Positions 32,204 to 41,785 are shown, counted from the first letter of the stretch. The stretch is 64,000 nucleotides of DNA from JBGAPH01 sp046349955 (GCA_046349955.1 JAXMBI010000004.1:186001-250000); one strand, 5' to 3'. The notes: generated by a model from the sequence alone, not told the origin. Numbers and translations are program-made.

Positions 32204-35200
32204 CTACCGATTGAACAGAAACGCCGGGCTGTTGAGCAGCGCCCACACCAGGTCTTGGGCCCCGGTGAGCCGTTCGTTTTCGGCCTGCGAGGCGCTCAGG
32301 GCAGCGGCCGCTCGCCGGCGGGCCAGTTCGGGATCGAGCGACTCGAAATGCGCCTTGATCACGGCCGCCTGCTCAGGCGAGCGGGCCGCAGGTTCAACCG
32401 CCAGCGCTGCGAGCACCGGCGCAGGAGCGTCGAGCGCGCCGCCGGCCGACGCGTCGGTCGTTGCTGAGAGCCGGAAGCGGCCCAGGCTATGCAAGCCATC
32501 GTCGTAGCGCTGGCGAAGCGTGAACACGAGCCGAGATGGACCGGAAACGCCGACCGGCCGCCGCAGCCGGACGACGAGCGAGTGCGACTTGCCGGTCTCT
32601 GGGACGAGAGCCCAGCCCGTCTGCTCTTGCCCGTCGATCGCGTTCTCGGCTGAATAGCCGCCTTGGCCGAAGTCTGCTTGCGCTCCTGCGAACTGCACCT
32701 GCGTCGAGTCGCTGGGATCGCCAGCCGGTCCGGCGTTGAGTTCGAACTCGCTCACGACCAGATTGCCGTTGGGCGCGCGGCCCGGGCCACGGCCCGGCAG
32801 GCGATCGTCGGCCAGAGCCTCGAGCCGCACGGCGGTGATGCCCGTCAGGTCGGTGCTGGCGACCACGGTGTAGACATCTTGCCCTTGCGGTCCGGTGGCG
32901 AGCAGCGAGCCATCCTCGAGCTTCACGAACTCGGCGCCCACTTCCGACTTGGTTTCGAGCGGTTCGAGCGCCGTCCACGTGGCCGGTCGATGCGCCGCTT
33001 CCCAGGCAGCCTGCTTCGCCGCCGTTTGCTGCTCGTAGTCGGCCAACTCGGCCTGCAAGCGATCGCGTTCGCCGTCGATCTCGGGACTATGCAAGGCGGC
33101 GAGCGCCGCGGCCGTTTCGTCGGCCGTGGGCGGGCGCGAAAGGATGCGCAGGAACAGCGCTTCCACGAGCTTAGCGTCGTCGGCCTCGTCGGCCACCAGC
33201 TTGCTAACGGCGTTCTGCGGATCGGCCACGGCGTCGGCCAGCGTGGGGCCGTTGATCAGCTTCATCACCGGGCCCAGCATCACGCCGCCGGAGCGTTCGC
33301 ATTCGCAGGCGCTTTCGCGCGGCGGACGGCCAAAATCCTCGAGGAACGCCAGCGTGGCGCCCGCGTCGGGCAATTGCGCCGCGCGGAAACCGGCTGGCAC
33401 GTCGGGCAGATGCGGCTGCGCGCCAACCGCGCGGAAGATGCTGTCATACAGCACTTCGGCAGGCAGCCGGCGGGCAATGGCGTGCGAATAGTTGATCGTG
33501 TCGTCAGCGTTCCACTGGTTTGTGGCCACCGAGTGCTGGTAGGCGCGGCTCTGGCAGATGGTCCGCACCAAGTGCCGCACGTCGAACCCGCTCTCAATGA
33601 AGTCCTGGGTCAGGCGATCGAGCAGCTCGGGGTTCGAAGGAGGGTTGCCGGCGCGGATGTCGTCGATCGGTTCGATGATGCCGACGCCGAACAGATAGCC
33701 CCAGACGCGGTTGACGTAGCTCTTGGCAAAATACGGATTGTGCTTGTCGGCCAGCCAATCGGCCAGGGCCTCGCGGCGCGAGCCGGCCTGCGATTCGTCC
33801 TTCGGCTGGTAGGGGAAGTGCGGCTGCGCGGGCTTGCCGCTGGCCTCGTTCGTCACCTCGCCCGACGGCTTGTCGAAGACGATCTCGTAGAGGGGCTTCG
33901 GATTGTCGACCGCCGAGCCGCCGAGGGTGCGGTCGCCGCCGGCGGGATCGTTCTTGAAGCCCACCTGCGCGAAATAAGCGGCCAGGTCGTAGTACTGGCT
34001 CTGGGTCCAGCGTTCGAACGGATGGTCGTGGCACTTGTTGCAGTTGAACCGCACGGCGAGAAACAACTGCGTGGTGTTCTCCATCGTCTCCGCCGGCCCA
34101 CGCAGAATCTTGAAATACGACGCAGGAGGGTTCGTCTTGTTCGAGCCGCTCGCCGTCAGGACGGTGCGGACGAATTCGTCGTAAGGCATGTTCTTGGCGA
34201 GCGCCTCACGAATCCATGCGCGAAACGCCCACGAGCCCTCTTCGCCGAGGAACTTGCGGTTCACCTGCAGCAAATCGGCCCACTTGTTGGTCCAGTGCTC
34301 CAGGTAGTCGGAGCTGCCAATCAGGCGATCGATCACCTCGTCGCGCTTGACTTTGGTCTCGCGCGTGTCGGCCAGGAACGCTCGCACATCTTCCGGCTTC
34401 GGCGGCAAACCTGTCAGGTCCAAGTAGACGCGGCGGAGAAACTCGGCGTCGCTCGTGAGCGCGCTGGGCAGGGCCTTCACGCGGCGCAGCTTTTTGTAGA
34501 CGAGCGTGTCGATGTAGTTGTTCTCCGGCGTCTCCTGCCACTGATAGCCGGTGCGGTCTCCCATCACGGTGAGCGTGGTGGCGGTGTACGCGCCTTCGTA
34601 GCGGGCCAGCAGTGCGGCTTCCCCGCGGCGGAGCGTGGTGACGAGCCCTTGCTTGTCGACCTCGACGACTTCGATGTTGCCAGACTCGACGAAGGCCTCG
34701 GCCGTCACGTCGCGGACGCGGCCGTCGGCGTAGGTGGCCAGCACCGCCATCTGCTGCTTCATCCCCTCGCGCGGCACGATGGGTTGCTGCGGATGCAACT
34801 CGATCTTCGCGACCCGCGGGGCCTGCAGATCGAGCTGTACGCCGGCGGCGATCCACGCGCGGAGCAATTCGTAATACGGGTCGCCCGGCTTCGAGAGGAC
34901 GCCCCCCACGTGCGGCACGCCGCCGGAGAGCTTGAGCAGCATCAGGCTTTGGTCGGGGGCCGCGCGGTTGAAGCGGCGGGCGGCCAGGTCGTCGACCAAA
35001 GCGCGGTGGTCGTACACCGGGTCGTAGCCGCGGAGCGACAGCTTGAAACCCCGCTGCCCCTTGGCCGAACCATGGCAGGTGCCGGCGTTGCAGCCCAGCT
35101 TCGAGAGCGCCGGCCCGACGTCGGTGACGTAACTCACGTGATACGGCTCGTTCTGACCCTTCACCTCGACCGGTACGGTCAGCGTTTGCCCGCCGTAGGA

Positions 35201-35515
35201 AACCTCGAGCTGCCCCGCGCCGTCTCCCTTGGGGCGCACTTGTCCGCGCGGCGACACCGCCGCGAGCTCGGCCGGCGCGGCGAACTTCGCCAGCCGCGTG
35301 AGGTCGACGCGCTCGCCCGCGTCGGTGACGCCCGTCACGAGCACCTGACGGTAATCGTATTCATTGCCCAGCTCGATCTTCTGCGGCGTGCACTCGAGCG
35401 ACACGACGTTCAGGCCTGGCGGCAGGGCCTCTTCGGCCGCTTGGGCGAATGCGCCGAGGCCTAGGCACAGCACCGCGCTCAACAGGCTGCATGCCGTTCG
35501 TTTGTCGCTTCGCAT
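32204..35515 (-). CDS. planctomycete DUF1549/DUF1553 protein with cytochrome-type heme motifs
   Basis: A 1103-residue secreted protein (signal peptide residues 1-~27). Residues ~30-110 are a beta-domain (bacterial Ig-like). A C-x3-C-H motif (LGCNAGTCHG) near residue 143 may bind heme. DUF1549 spans about residues 350-560 (FLRRVYLDLTGLPP, CNKCHDHPFERWTQSQYYDL, a C-x2-C-H motif). DUF1553 spans about residues 600-870 (EALADWLADKHNPYFAKSYVNRVWGYLFG, GFDVRHLVRTICQSRAYQHS). The last ~250 residues are an extra domain with DQETGW/SLVVRLRRPVG type sandwich sequences. It is paired with the PSCyt1-WD40 gene 31 bases upstream on the same strand, the standard planctomycete arrangement of unknown chemistry. 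Confidence 0.9.
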   Translation of the reverse strand: MRSDKRTACSLLSAVLCLGLGAFAQAAEEALPPGLNVVSLECTPQKIELGNEYDYRQVLVTGVTDAGERVDLTRLAKFAAPAELAAVSPRGQVRPKGDGAGQLEVSYGGQTLTVPVEVKGQNEPYHVSYVTDVGPALSKLGCNAGTCHGSAKGQRGFKLSLRGYDPVYDHRALVDDLAARRFNRAAPDQSLMLLKLSGGVPHVGGVLSKPGDPYYELLRAWIAAGVQLDLQAPRVAKIELHPQQPIVPREGMKQQMAVLATYADGRVRDVTAEAFVESGNIEVVEVDKQGLVTTLRRGEAALLARYEGAYTATTLTVMGDRTGYQWQETPENNYIDTLVYKKLRRVKALPSALTSDAEFLRRVYLDLTGLPPKPEDVRAFLADTRETKVKRDEVIDRLIGSSDYLEHWTNKWADLLQVNRKFLGEEGSWAFRAWIREALAKNMPYDEFVRTVLTASGSNKTNPPASYFKILRGPAETMENTTQLFLAVRFNCNKCHDHPFERWTQSQYYDLAAYFAQVGFKNDPAGGDRTLGGSAVDNPKPLYEIVFDKPSGEVTNEASGKPAQPHFPYQPKDESQAGSRREALADWLADKHNPYFAKSYVNRVWGYLFGVGIIEPIDDIRAGNPPSNPELLDRLTQDFIESGFDVRHLVRTICQSRAYQHSVATNQWNADDTINYSHAIARRLPAEVLYDSIFRAVGAQPHLPDVPAGFRAAQLPDAGATLAFLEDFGRPPRESACECERSGGVMLGPVMKLINGPTLADAVADPQNAVSKLVADEADDAKLVEALFLRILSRPPTADETAAALAALHSPEIDGERDRLQAELADYEQQTAAKQAAWEAAHRPATWTALEPLETKSEVGAEFVKLEDGSLLATGPQGQDVYTVVASTDLTGITAVRLEALADDRLPGRGPGRAPNGNLVVSEFELNAGPAGDPSDSTQVQFAGAQADFGQGGYSAENAIDGQEQTGWALVPETGKSHSLVVRLRRPVGVSGPSRLVFTLRQRYDDGLHSLGRFRLSATTDASAGGALDAPAPVLAALAVEPAARSPEQAAVIKAHFESLDPELARRRAAAALSASQAENERLTGAQDLVWALLNSPAFLFNR

Positions 35516-35546
35516 GAGGCGTTCCCTGTTCTTGATGCCAGATCCT

Positions 35547-36974
35547 TTAGCGCACCGCCACCGGCTCGGTCGCCAGCGGCACGGCGGAAAACTCGGTGAC
35601 CACTGCGCCGTCCTCGGCGTTGACGAGCCGCACGCGGCCATCGAAGCCCGCCACGGCGATTTGCGAGCCGGCCGGGTTGAACACCGCGGCGAAGAGCCCG
35701 CCTTGCTCGGTGGTGAACGCGGCGATCCGGCGGCCGGTGTCGGTTTCGAACACGCGGGCCTCGCCGTGGCCGTCGAGGCTCGAGGCGGCCACGAGCCGCG
35801 TGCCGTCGTGGTTGAAGCGGGCCGCATAGAGCCTGCCTGGCAGGGCCTCGAACGTGCGGATGTGGTTGTAGTCGTCGCCGATCACCCGCTGTTTATCAGC
35901 TGGGCGAAACATGCGGTAGAGCTTGGGAGCGCCGTCGGCCCCGGCGATCAGCAGTTCATCCTTCGTGGGATGACGATCCACGGCGGCCAGTCCCCCCTTC
36001 AGCGCGCCCGGCGTGATGCTGGTGATGTTGTCGACGAACCGCTCGGTGGGGACTTCGATCAGCTTCATCGTGCGGTCGCGACTCACAGAAACCAAGTGCT
36101 TGCCGTCGACCGAGAACGCAGTGTCGAGCACCCAATCGTCGTGCGAGCCCTGATAGAGGACTTGCTTGCCGGTCTGGGCGTCGATGGCGCGGACCGTGTT
36201 GTCGCCGCAGCCAAAGGCGATCTTCTGGCCATCGGGCGACCAGCTTACGCCGTAGACCGTGTCGAAAGTGAAGGGGGCCGAGAGGAGCAGCTTGCCTTCG
36301 GCGACGTCCCAAATTTGGATCTCGCCGAACCGGCCCGGCGAACCGCCGGCCACCGCCAGCCGCTTGCCGTCGGGTGAAAAGGCCACCGCTTCGATCCGCT
36401 CGGAGAGACCGACCAAGCGCTTCTCAATCGCGCTGCCGTCGGCCTTGTGGAGCAGCACTTCGTGGTAGCCCGAGACGGCCAGCAGAGCGCCGTCGGGCGA
36501 GAAGTCGAGCGCGGTGACGACGGGCGCCGCGCGATAGACGGGGGGGTGGGCCATGTCGACCAAGGGTCCGGCCGAGGTGGGCAGATCGTTCTTGGCGCCC
36601 TCGGCGATCCAACGCCGGATGATGTCGATTTCGGCGGCGGCCAGCGGCTCGCCCTCCTTCGGCATTTCGGACTTGCCGTCGACGGGCGTGATGACCGCCA
36701 GCAGGTTGCTCTCCTCCGGATCGCCGGCGACGACGGCCGCGGCTTCGCTCTCGCCGGCGGCCAAGAGTCGCGCGAATTCGGTGACGACGTAGCCCCCCCC
36801 CGGCTTGGCCGGCTGATGGCACCCTTGGCATTTCGCTTGGAGCAACGGCCAAACCTGCTTGGCAAAGCTCACCGGCTCCGCGGCCGCCGGTTCGTCGGCC
36901 GCAACCGGCAGGGCAAGGCCACCGTAGAGGACCAGGGCAGCGCAGAACGCGCGGGCATTGAACATCGCAACCAT
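35547..36974 (-). CDS. PSCyt1-type cytochrome c / WD40 repeat protein
   Basis: A 475-residue secreted protein with a signal peptide (FCAALVLYGGLALPVAAD). Residues ~35-125 are a planctomycete cytochrome c (PSCyt1) domain with heme motif AKCQGCHQP (C-x2-C-H) and a later Met region (GKSEMPKEGEPL). The rest is a seven-bladed WD40 propeller: LDFSPDGALLAVSG, VAFSPDGKRLAVAGG, VSWSPDGQKIAFGCGDN, TAFSVDGKHLVSVSRD, ARFNHDGTRLVAAS and AVFNPAGSQIAVAGFD. It starts at the ATG at 36974 or 36965. It forms a transcription unit with the DUF1549/DUF1553 gene. A role in periplasmic electron transfer or polysaccharide breakdown is inferred from family context, not from sequence. Confidence 0.9.
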   Translation of the reverse strand: MVAMFNARAFCAALVLYGGLALPVAADEPAAAEPVSFAKQVWPLLQAKCQGCHQPAKPGGGYVVTEFARLLAAGESEAAAVVAGDPEESNLLAVITPVDGKSEMPKEGEPLAAAEIDIIRRWIAEGAKNDLPTSAGPLVDMAHPPVYRAAPVVTALDFSPDGALLAVSGYHEVLLHKADGSAIEKRLVGLSERIEAVAFSPDGKRLAVAGGSPGRFGEIQIWDVAEGKLLLSAPFTFDTVYGVSWSPDGQKIAFGCGDNTVRAIDAQTGKQVLYQGSHDDWVLDTAFSVDGKHLVSVSRDRTMKLIEVPTERFVDNITSITPGALKGGLAAVDRHPTKDELLIAGADGAPKLYRMFRPADKQRVIGDDYNHIRTFEALPGRLYAARFNHDGTRLVAASSLDGHGEARVFETDTGRRIAAFTTEQGGLFAAVFNPAGSQIAVAGFDGRVRLVNAEDGAVVTEFSAVPLATEPVAVR

Positions 36975-37198
36975 CCAGCTCCGCGGCGCCCGGCCCGTTG
37001 TCGAAGGGGCGCGAGCGACGACCTGTGGGGGTGTGAGGCGGGACGCCCAGCGGCTGGCCGCCGGGAGGAGGGATCGAACCAGCGTTCAATATAGGTTGGC
37101 CGCGTCGGGGGTGGCAAGCTGCGGAGCGGCCGGCGCGTGTGCTATCCTGAACCGCTGGAACCGAGTCAGAGCGATCGAATTCCCGCTAATCGCCAAGC

Positions 37199-37606
37199 AT
37201 GCCTCCCCCCGTTCCCCAGCCACCGATTTCTCGCCGGCCGCTGCTGCGCCGCGCGGATCAGGCGACCGTGGCCGTGCTCTTGGCCTGCGGGCTCGCCGTG
37301 CTGGCTTGGAAGTGGGTTGCCTGGGGCGTGCTGCAGGGGCGGCTGATCGAGATCGATCGCGAGCCGCCGCTGCGGGCGGCCTTCATCGTCGACATCAACC
37401 GCGCCGACTGGCCCGAACTGGCCCAGGTGCCAGGGGTGGGAGAAACGCTGGCCCGGCGAATCGTCGAGCGGCGGGAGCAACTCGGCCCCTATGCCGACAA
37501 CCAAGAGTTGCTCGAGATCCAAGGCATCGGCCCGCGAACCCTCGACCGGATGCGCCCCTTCTTGCGCGGGACGCCGAGCGGCGCTGCGGTAGCCGGCGGG
37601 CCGTAA
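37199..37606 (+). CDS. ComEA-like helix-hairpin-helix membrane protein
   Basis: A 135-residue protein with one N-terminal membrane segment (residues ~22-45, VAVLLACGLAVLAWKWVAWG) and a C-terminal pair of helix-hairpin-helix motifs (VDINRADWPELAQVPGVGETLARRIVERREQLG, then LEIQGIGPRTLDRMRPF; only key parts given). HhH domains of this layout bind double-stranded DNA, as in the ComEA competence receptor. The ComEA role in DNA uptake is inferred. It has no other competence gene next to it. The start at 37199 is an ATG preceding a basic N-terminus. Confidence 0.8.
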   Translation: MPPPVPQPPISRRPLLRRADQATVAVLLACGLAVLAWKWVAWGVLQGRLIEIDREPPLRAAFIVDINRADWPELAQVPGVGETLARRIVERREQLGPYADNQELLEIQGIGPRTLDRMRPFLRGTPSGAAVAGGP

Positions 37607-37636
37607 CGCCGTTTGTCCGCACCCGTCTCGCGTGGA

Positions 37637-37740
37637 ATCGGCCAGCTTACGCTGGGCCGCTCGCCCCTCACGTTGCGCGCTGCGTACAACTCAGCCATCC
37701 ATCGCAACGGCGAGCGGCCGGCGTCAGCCGGCTGACCGGC
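37637..37740. repeat. palindromic repeat GGCGAGCGGCC family, copy 3
   Basis: The arms tcggccagcttacgctgggc (~37638) and ggcgagcggccggcgtcagc (~37710) are mutual reverse complements with mismatches, separated by ~45 bases. It lies between the 3' ends of the ComEA-like gene and the Gfo/Idh/MocA gene, 5 bases before the latter's stop. Confidence 0.75.
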
Positions 37741-37744
37741 CCAC

Positions 37745-38884
37745 TCAGCTCGGCAAATCGACCCAAGCGCGGCCGCGGTGGCTGGCCAGAATCGCCTCGC
37801 ATAGCAGCAGCTCGCGATGTCCATCGGCAAACGTGGCGTAGAGCGGCGGCGCAGCGGACTGCGGATCGTCGATCAGCGCGTAGACCGCCCGGTAAAGCTG
37901 CTTGAACGTGTCGGGAAAGCCTTCATTGTGGCCGCCGGGATAGTTGGCGAAGGGGCGGACCTCCGGGTCGAGCAGCGCTGGGTCTTTGAGCAGCAGTTCG
38001 CTCGGACGGCCGCGGCGGCCGATCCAGAGCTCGTTGGGCCGCTCCGAATCCCAGGCCAGGGCCCCCTTTTCGCCGGCGATCTCGAACGTGATGCGGTTCT
38101 TGCGCCCGGCGGTGACCTGCGACACGTTGAGCGATCCGCGGGCGCCCCCTTGGTAGTGGAACAGCACGCTCCCCCAATCTTCGGTCGCCACCGGCACGCG
38201 CTCCCCCGGCTGTACCGCGCCGGAAAAGGTTTCCACCGAGCCGCGCGGACGAATCCGCGTCGGCAGGCAAGTTTGCAGGTCGGCCAGCAGCGAGCGCGGC
38301 TCGAGCCCGGTGATGAAGCCGATCAAATCCATCCAGTGCGTGCCGATGTCGCCGACAGCCCGCAGCTCGCCCCCTTCGGCCGGGTCGACCCGCCAGTTCC
38401 AGTCGGTCTCGAGCAGCAGCCAGTCCTGCACATACGCGCCGCGGACGCTGTAGATCCGCCCCAGCTCGCCGCGACGGATCATCGCGCGGGCTTCGAGAGC
38501 GAGCGGATAGAAGCGCACATTGTAGTTCACGGCCGCGACCTGGCGAGGCCGCGCGGCGGCCAACTCCACGAGCCGCGCGGTTTCGGCCGAGGTCATGGCC
38601 AGCGGCTTCTCGCACACCACGTGTTTGCCGGCCTGCAGTGCCCGCTCGGCCATGGGGGCGTGCAGCCGGTTCGGGGAGGCAATGTGCACCACGTCGATCT
38701 CGGCGTCGCCGATCAAGGCATCGTAGCTGGGATAGCCCACCTCCAGGCCGAGCTGTTTCGCCGCCGCGACGCTCTTTTCGGCCGAAGAGCCCAGCACCCC
38801 TTTCACGCGCACCCCCAGCCGGCGGAGCGCCTCGACATGGACGGGGCCAATAAAGCCGGAACCAACGACGGCGGCGGTGGGCAT
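37745..38884 (-). CDS. Gfo/Idh/MocA-family oxidoreductase
   Basis: A 379-residue NAD(P)-dependent dehydrogenase. The N-terminal Rossmann motif is VVGSGFIGPVHVEALRRLG (residues ~5-23), and VVCEKPLAMTSAET (residues ~90-103) holds the conserved Lys/Pro of the family. The C-terminal half is the alpha/beta domain with GDIGTHWMDLIGF and the catalytic-type His. Members oxidise or interconvert sugars, inositol or similar polyols; the substrate is not deducible. The ATG at 38884 begins just before the Rossmann fold. It is monocistronic with palindromic repeats on both sides. Confidence 0.88.
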   Translation of the reverse strand: MPTAAVVGSGFIGPVHVEALRRLGVRVKGVLGSSAEKSVAAAKQLGLEVGYPSYDALIGDAEIDVVHIASPNRLHAPMAERALQAGKHVVCEKPLAMTSAETARLVELAAARPRQVAAVNYNVRFYPLALEARAMIRRGELGRIYSVRGAYVQDWLLLETDWNWRVDPAEGGELRAVGDIGTHWMDLIGFITGLEPRSLLADLQTCLPTRIRPRGSVETFSGAVQPGERVPVATEDWGSVLFHYQGGARGSLNVSQVTAGRKNRITFEIAGEKGALAWDSERPNELWIGRRGRPSELLLKDPALLDPEVRPFANYPGGHNEGFPDTFKQLYRAVYALIDDPQSAAPPLYATFADGHRELLLCEAILASHRGRAWVDLPS

Positions 38885-39427
38885 GGGCAGTTTCTCGAGC
38901 AGGAGACGCGGACGAAGAGTCGCTTGGAGTGTGCCACGCGAGCTCCGCGGCGGCAACAGGGCAGCGGCGAGAGAGAAGCGGAGCCCTCCTCCAAAATGCC
39001 CAAGGGAGCCTACCGGCGAGCGGCCCAGCGTAAGCTGGCCGACTGGTGCGCGAGACTCCCGTTGTTTCGCGCAGTTCGTCAGCCGGCTTACGCCGGCCGC
39101 TCGCCGCGGGCCGTGTTGGGCGTTTAACGGTCGTTAGCGACCAGTCGCCTAACGGCGAGCGGCCCAGCGTAAGCTGGCCGACCGGGTGCGCGAGATTCCG
39201 TTGTTTTCCGTCAGCCGGCTTACGCCGGCCGCTCGCCACGGGCCGTGTTGGGCGTTCAACGGTCGTTAGCGACCAGTCGCGTAAGGGCGAGCGGCCAGTG
39301 TAAGCTGGCCTGACGAAGCGCGAGGTTCCCAACGATTGGCGCAGTTCGTCAGCCGGCTTACGCCGGCCGCTCGCCGGGCCCGTGGCAGGCACGGTTCCGC
39401 TCCTCTCTCCACCAACGCTCCTTCCTC
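38885..39427. other. intergenic region holding a tandem palindromic repeat array
   Basis: A 543-base gap between the Gfo/Idh/MocA gene and copA. Its left third is unremarkable; from 39015 it holds the tandem array of ~139-base units described separately. No ORF is supported. The copA Shine-Dalgarno is weak (tccttcctc precedes the ATG). Confidence 0.6.
39015..39377. repeat. tandem array of palindromic GGCGAGCGGCC units (three copies)
   Basis: Three copies begin at 39015, 39154 and 39286, at spacings of 139 and 132 bases. Each holds the inverted arms ggcgagcggccc and gccggccgctcgcc. The inter-copy linker holds a second small hairpin (ggtcgttagcgacc). The same element occurs singly at 26630, 26765 and 37637. 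This unit structure is not CRISPR-like because the repeats are much longer than spacers and are palindromic throughout. Confidence 0.85.
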
Positions 39428-41785
39428 ATGGCCATCGATCCCATCTGCGGCATGACCGTCGACGAGGCGAGCCCGCGCCGGGCCGAACGCGACGGAAAGA
39501 CCTATTACTTTTGCAGCGAGGGGTGCCGGAAGAAGTTCTTGGCGCAGGGAGCGGCGGCCCCGGCGGTGCATGCCGGGCACGACACGGCGAAGCCGGCAAG
39601 CGGGGAACATGCGTGTTGTCATGGCCCGGGGGCCCCGGCGGCGAAGACGGGGCCGGCTGGGGGGGCGGATGTCGTTTACACCTGCCCGATGCATCCCGAG
39701 GTGCGGCAGCTTGGGCCCGGCGCATGCCCCAAGTGCGGCATGGCGCTCGAGCCCGCCGACCCGGCGTCGGCCGTGACCGGCGACGACCCCGAGTTGATCG
39801 ACATGACGCGGCGGTTCTGGGTGGCCGCCGTGTTGTCGTTGCCGCTGTTGGCGATCGCCATGCTGCCGATGGTCGGCGTGGAACTCGGGCACATGCTGGG
39901 CGGGCAAGCGCTTAACTGGCTGCAGTTCGCGCTCGCCACGCCCGTCGTCCTCTGGGCCGGCTGGCCCTTCTTCGAGCGCGGCTGGCGATCGGTCGTGTCG
40001 CGGCATCTCAACATGTTCACGCTCATCGCGCTGGGGTCGGGGGCGGCCTACCTCTACAGTGCGTTCGCCGTACTCGTGCCGGGCGCCATTCCCGAGGCGT
40101 TTCGCCACGGAGGGCACGTCGAGCTCTACTTCGAGGCCGCGGCCGTGATCATCACGCTCGTGCTCCTCGGCCAAGTGCTCGAACTGCGGGCAAGGCGCCG
40201 CACCGGCGATGCGATCCGCGGCCTCCTGGCCCTCGCCCCGCCGACCGCCCGGCGCGTGTCGGCCGACGGCGCGGAACAAGTCGTAGCGCTCGACGAAGTG
40301 CAGACCGGCGACACGCTGCGCGTCGTGCCGGGGGACAAAATCCCGGTCGATGGCAAGATCGTCGACGGCCGCAGCTCCGTCGACGAGTCGATGCTCACCG
40401 GTGAACCGCTGGCCGTGGAGAAGGGGCCCGGCGACCAGGTGATCGCCGGCGCGGTGAACCAAAACGGCTCGTTCCGCATGCGGGCCGAACGGGTGGGGCA
40501 GGCCACCGTGCTCGCGCAGATCGTGCGCATGGTCGGCGAGGCGCAGCGAAGCCGCGCGCCAATCCAGCGGCTGGCCGATCAGGTGGCAGGCTACTTCGTG
40601 CCGGCGGTGATCGCCGTCGCCGGGGCCACGTTCGTCGCGTGGGCTCTCTGGTCGCCGCGCGAGCCGGCGCTGGGCTATGCGCTCGTCAACGCCGTGGCGG
40701 TGCTCATCATCGCTTGCCCTTGCGCGCTGGGGCTGGCGACGCCGATGTCGATCATGGTCGGCGTCGGCCGCGGGGCGCAGGCAGGCGTGCTCATCAAAGA
40801 CGCCGAGGCGCTCGAAACCTTGGAGACGATCGACACGCTCGTCGTCGACAAAACAGGCACGCTCACCGAAGGGCGGCCCAAGGTGGTGTCGATCGTTGCT
40901 CGCGGCGTCGACGAGTCCGAGCTGCTGCGGCTGGCGGCTTCGCTCGAACGGGCCAGCGAACATCCCTTGGCCCAGGCGGTGGTGGCGGCTGCCCGCGAGC
41001 GTGGCCTGGCGGTCGGCGAGCCGGCCGATTTTCAGGCGACGACCGGCGGCGGAGTGCAGGGCATGGTCGACGGCCGCCGGGTGCTCGTCGGGCAGCGGGG
41101 ATTCCTGGAACAGGCAGGTGTGAGCGATCTAGGGGGCCTCGAGCAGCAAACAGCCGACCTCCAGCAGAAAGGCCAAACGGTAGTGACGGTCGCCCTCGAC
41201 GGCCGCGCGGCGGGCCTCTTGGCGATCGCCGATCCGATCAAAGCCTCGACCCCAGCGGCGCTCGAGGCCCTGCACGGCCTCGGGCTGCGGATTCTCATGC
41301 TTACGGGAGACAACGAGCGGACGGCGCGGGCGGTCGCCGCGCAGCTCGGCATCGATCAGGTGGAGGCCGGGGTCACTCCGGCGTCGAAGCACGAGCGGAT
41401 TCGCAAGCTGCGGGAGTCGGGCGCCAAGGTGGCGATGGCCGGCGACGGCGTGAACGACGCCCCCGCCCTGGCAGCCGCCAACGTGGGCATTGCGATGGGC
41501 ACCGGGACCGACGTGGCGATCGAGGCGGCCGGCGTCACCCTGCTGGGCGGCGACCTGACCGGCATCGTGCGGGCAATCCGCCTCAGCCGGCAGGTGATGC
41601 GCAACATCCGCGAGAACTTGTTCTTTGCCTTCGTCTACAACCTGCTCGGCGTGCCGATCGCGGCCGGCATCCTCTATCCGCTGTTCGGCGTGCTGCTGAG
41701 CCCGATGATCGCCGCGGCGGCGATGAGCCTGAGCTCGGTGAGCGTGGTGGGCAACGCCCTACGGCTGCGGAGGGCGCGGCTCTGA
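39428..41785 (+). CDS. copA: copper-translocating P-type ATPase with YHS and heavy-metal binding domains
   Basis: A 785-residue P1B ATPase that pumps Cu+ out of the cytoplasm. The N-terminus has a YHS domain (DPICGMTVDEASPRRAERDGKTYYFCSEGCRKKF region, residues ~4-38) and a heavy-metal binding domain (YTCPMHPEV, GACPKCGMALEP, residues ~80-106). Transmembrane helices start at ~residue 128. The transport motif is IIACPCALGLATP (residues ~429-441). The phosphorylation site is VVDKTGTLTEG (residues ~470-480), the N-domain SEHPLAQAVV contains the conserved His-Pro, and GDGVNDAPALAAANVGIAMG closes the P-domain. The last 27 bases overlap an antisense small ORF (41759-41965). No copper regulator is adjacent. 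Confidence 0.94.
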   Translation: MAIDPICGMTVDEASPRRAERDGKTYYFCSEGCRKKFLAQGAAAPAVHAGHDTAKPASGEHACCHGPGAPAAKTGPAGGADVVYTCPMHPEVRQLGPGACPKCGMALEPADPASAVTGDDPELIDMTRRFWVAAVLSLPLLAIAMLPMVGVELGHMLGGQALNWLQFALATPVVLWAGWPFFERGWRSVVSRHLNMFTLIALGSGAAYLYSAFAVLVPGAIPEAFRHGGHVELYFEAAAVIITLVLLGQVLELRARRRTGDAIRGLLALAPPTARRVSADGAEQVVALDEVQTGDTLRVVPGDKIPVDGKIVDGRSSVDESMLTGEPLAVEKGPGDQVIAGAVNQNGSFRMRAERVGQATVLAQIVRMVGEAQRSRAPIQRLADQVAGYFVPAVIAVAGATFVAWALWSPREPALGYALVNAVAVLIIACPCALGLATPMSIMVGVGRGAQAGVLIKDAEALETLETIDTLVVDKTGTLTEGRPKVVSIVARGVDESELLRLAASLERASEHPLAQAVVAAARERGLAVGEPADFQATTGGGVQGMVDGRRVLVGQRGFLEQAGVSDLGGLEQQTADLQQKGQTVVTVALDGRAAGLLAIADPIKASTPAALEALHGLGLRILMLTGDNERTARAVAAQLGIDQVEAGVTPASKHERIRKLRESGAKVAMAGDGVNDAPALAAANVGIAMGTGTDVAIEAAGVTLLGGDLTGIVRAIRLSRQVMRNIRENLFFAFVYNLLGVPIAAGILYPLFGVLLSPMIAAAAMSLSSVSVVGNALRLRRARL

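Noticed and set aside
32663..35464. A very long plus-strand open frame (933 codons) opposite the DUF1549/DUF1553 gene
   Set aside because: It is a high-GC shadow of the minus-strand gene, with Arg/Val/Gly-rich composition, no signal and no recognised motif, while the minus strand gives clear family motifs.
39015..39377. Possible CRISPR-like array of repeats with ~100-base spacing
   Set aside because: Units are 132-139 bases and palindromic throughout, copies are dispersed elsewhere, and no cas gene is present.
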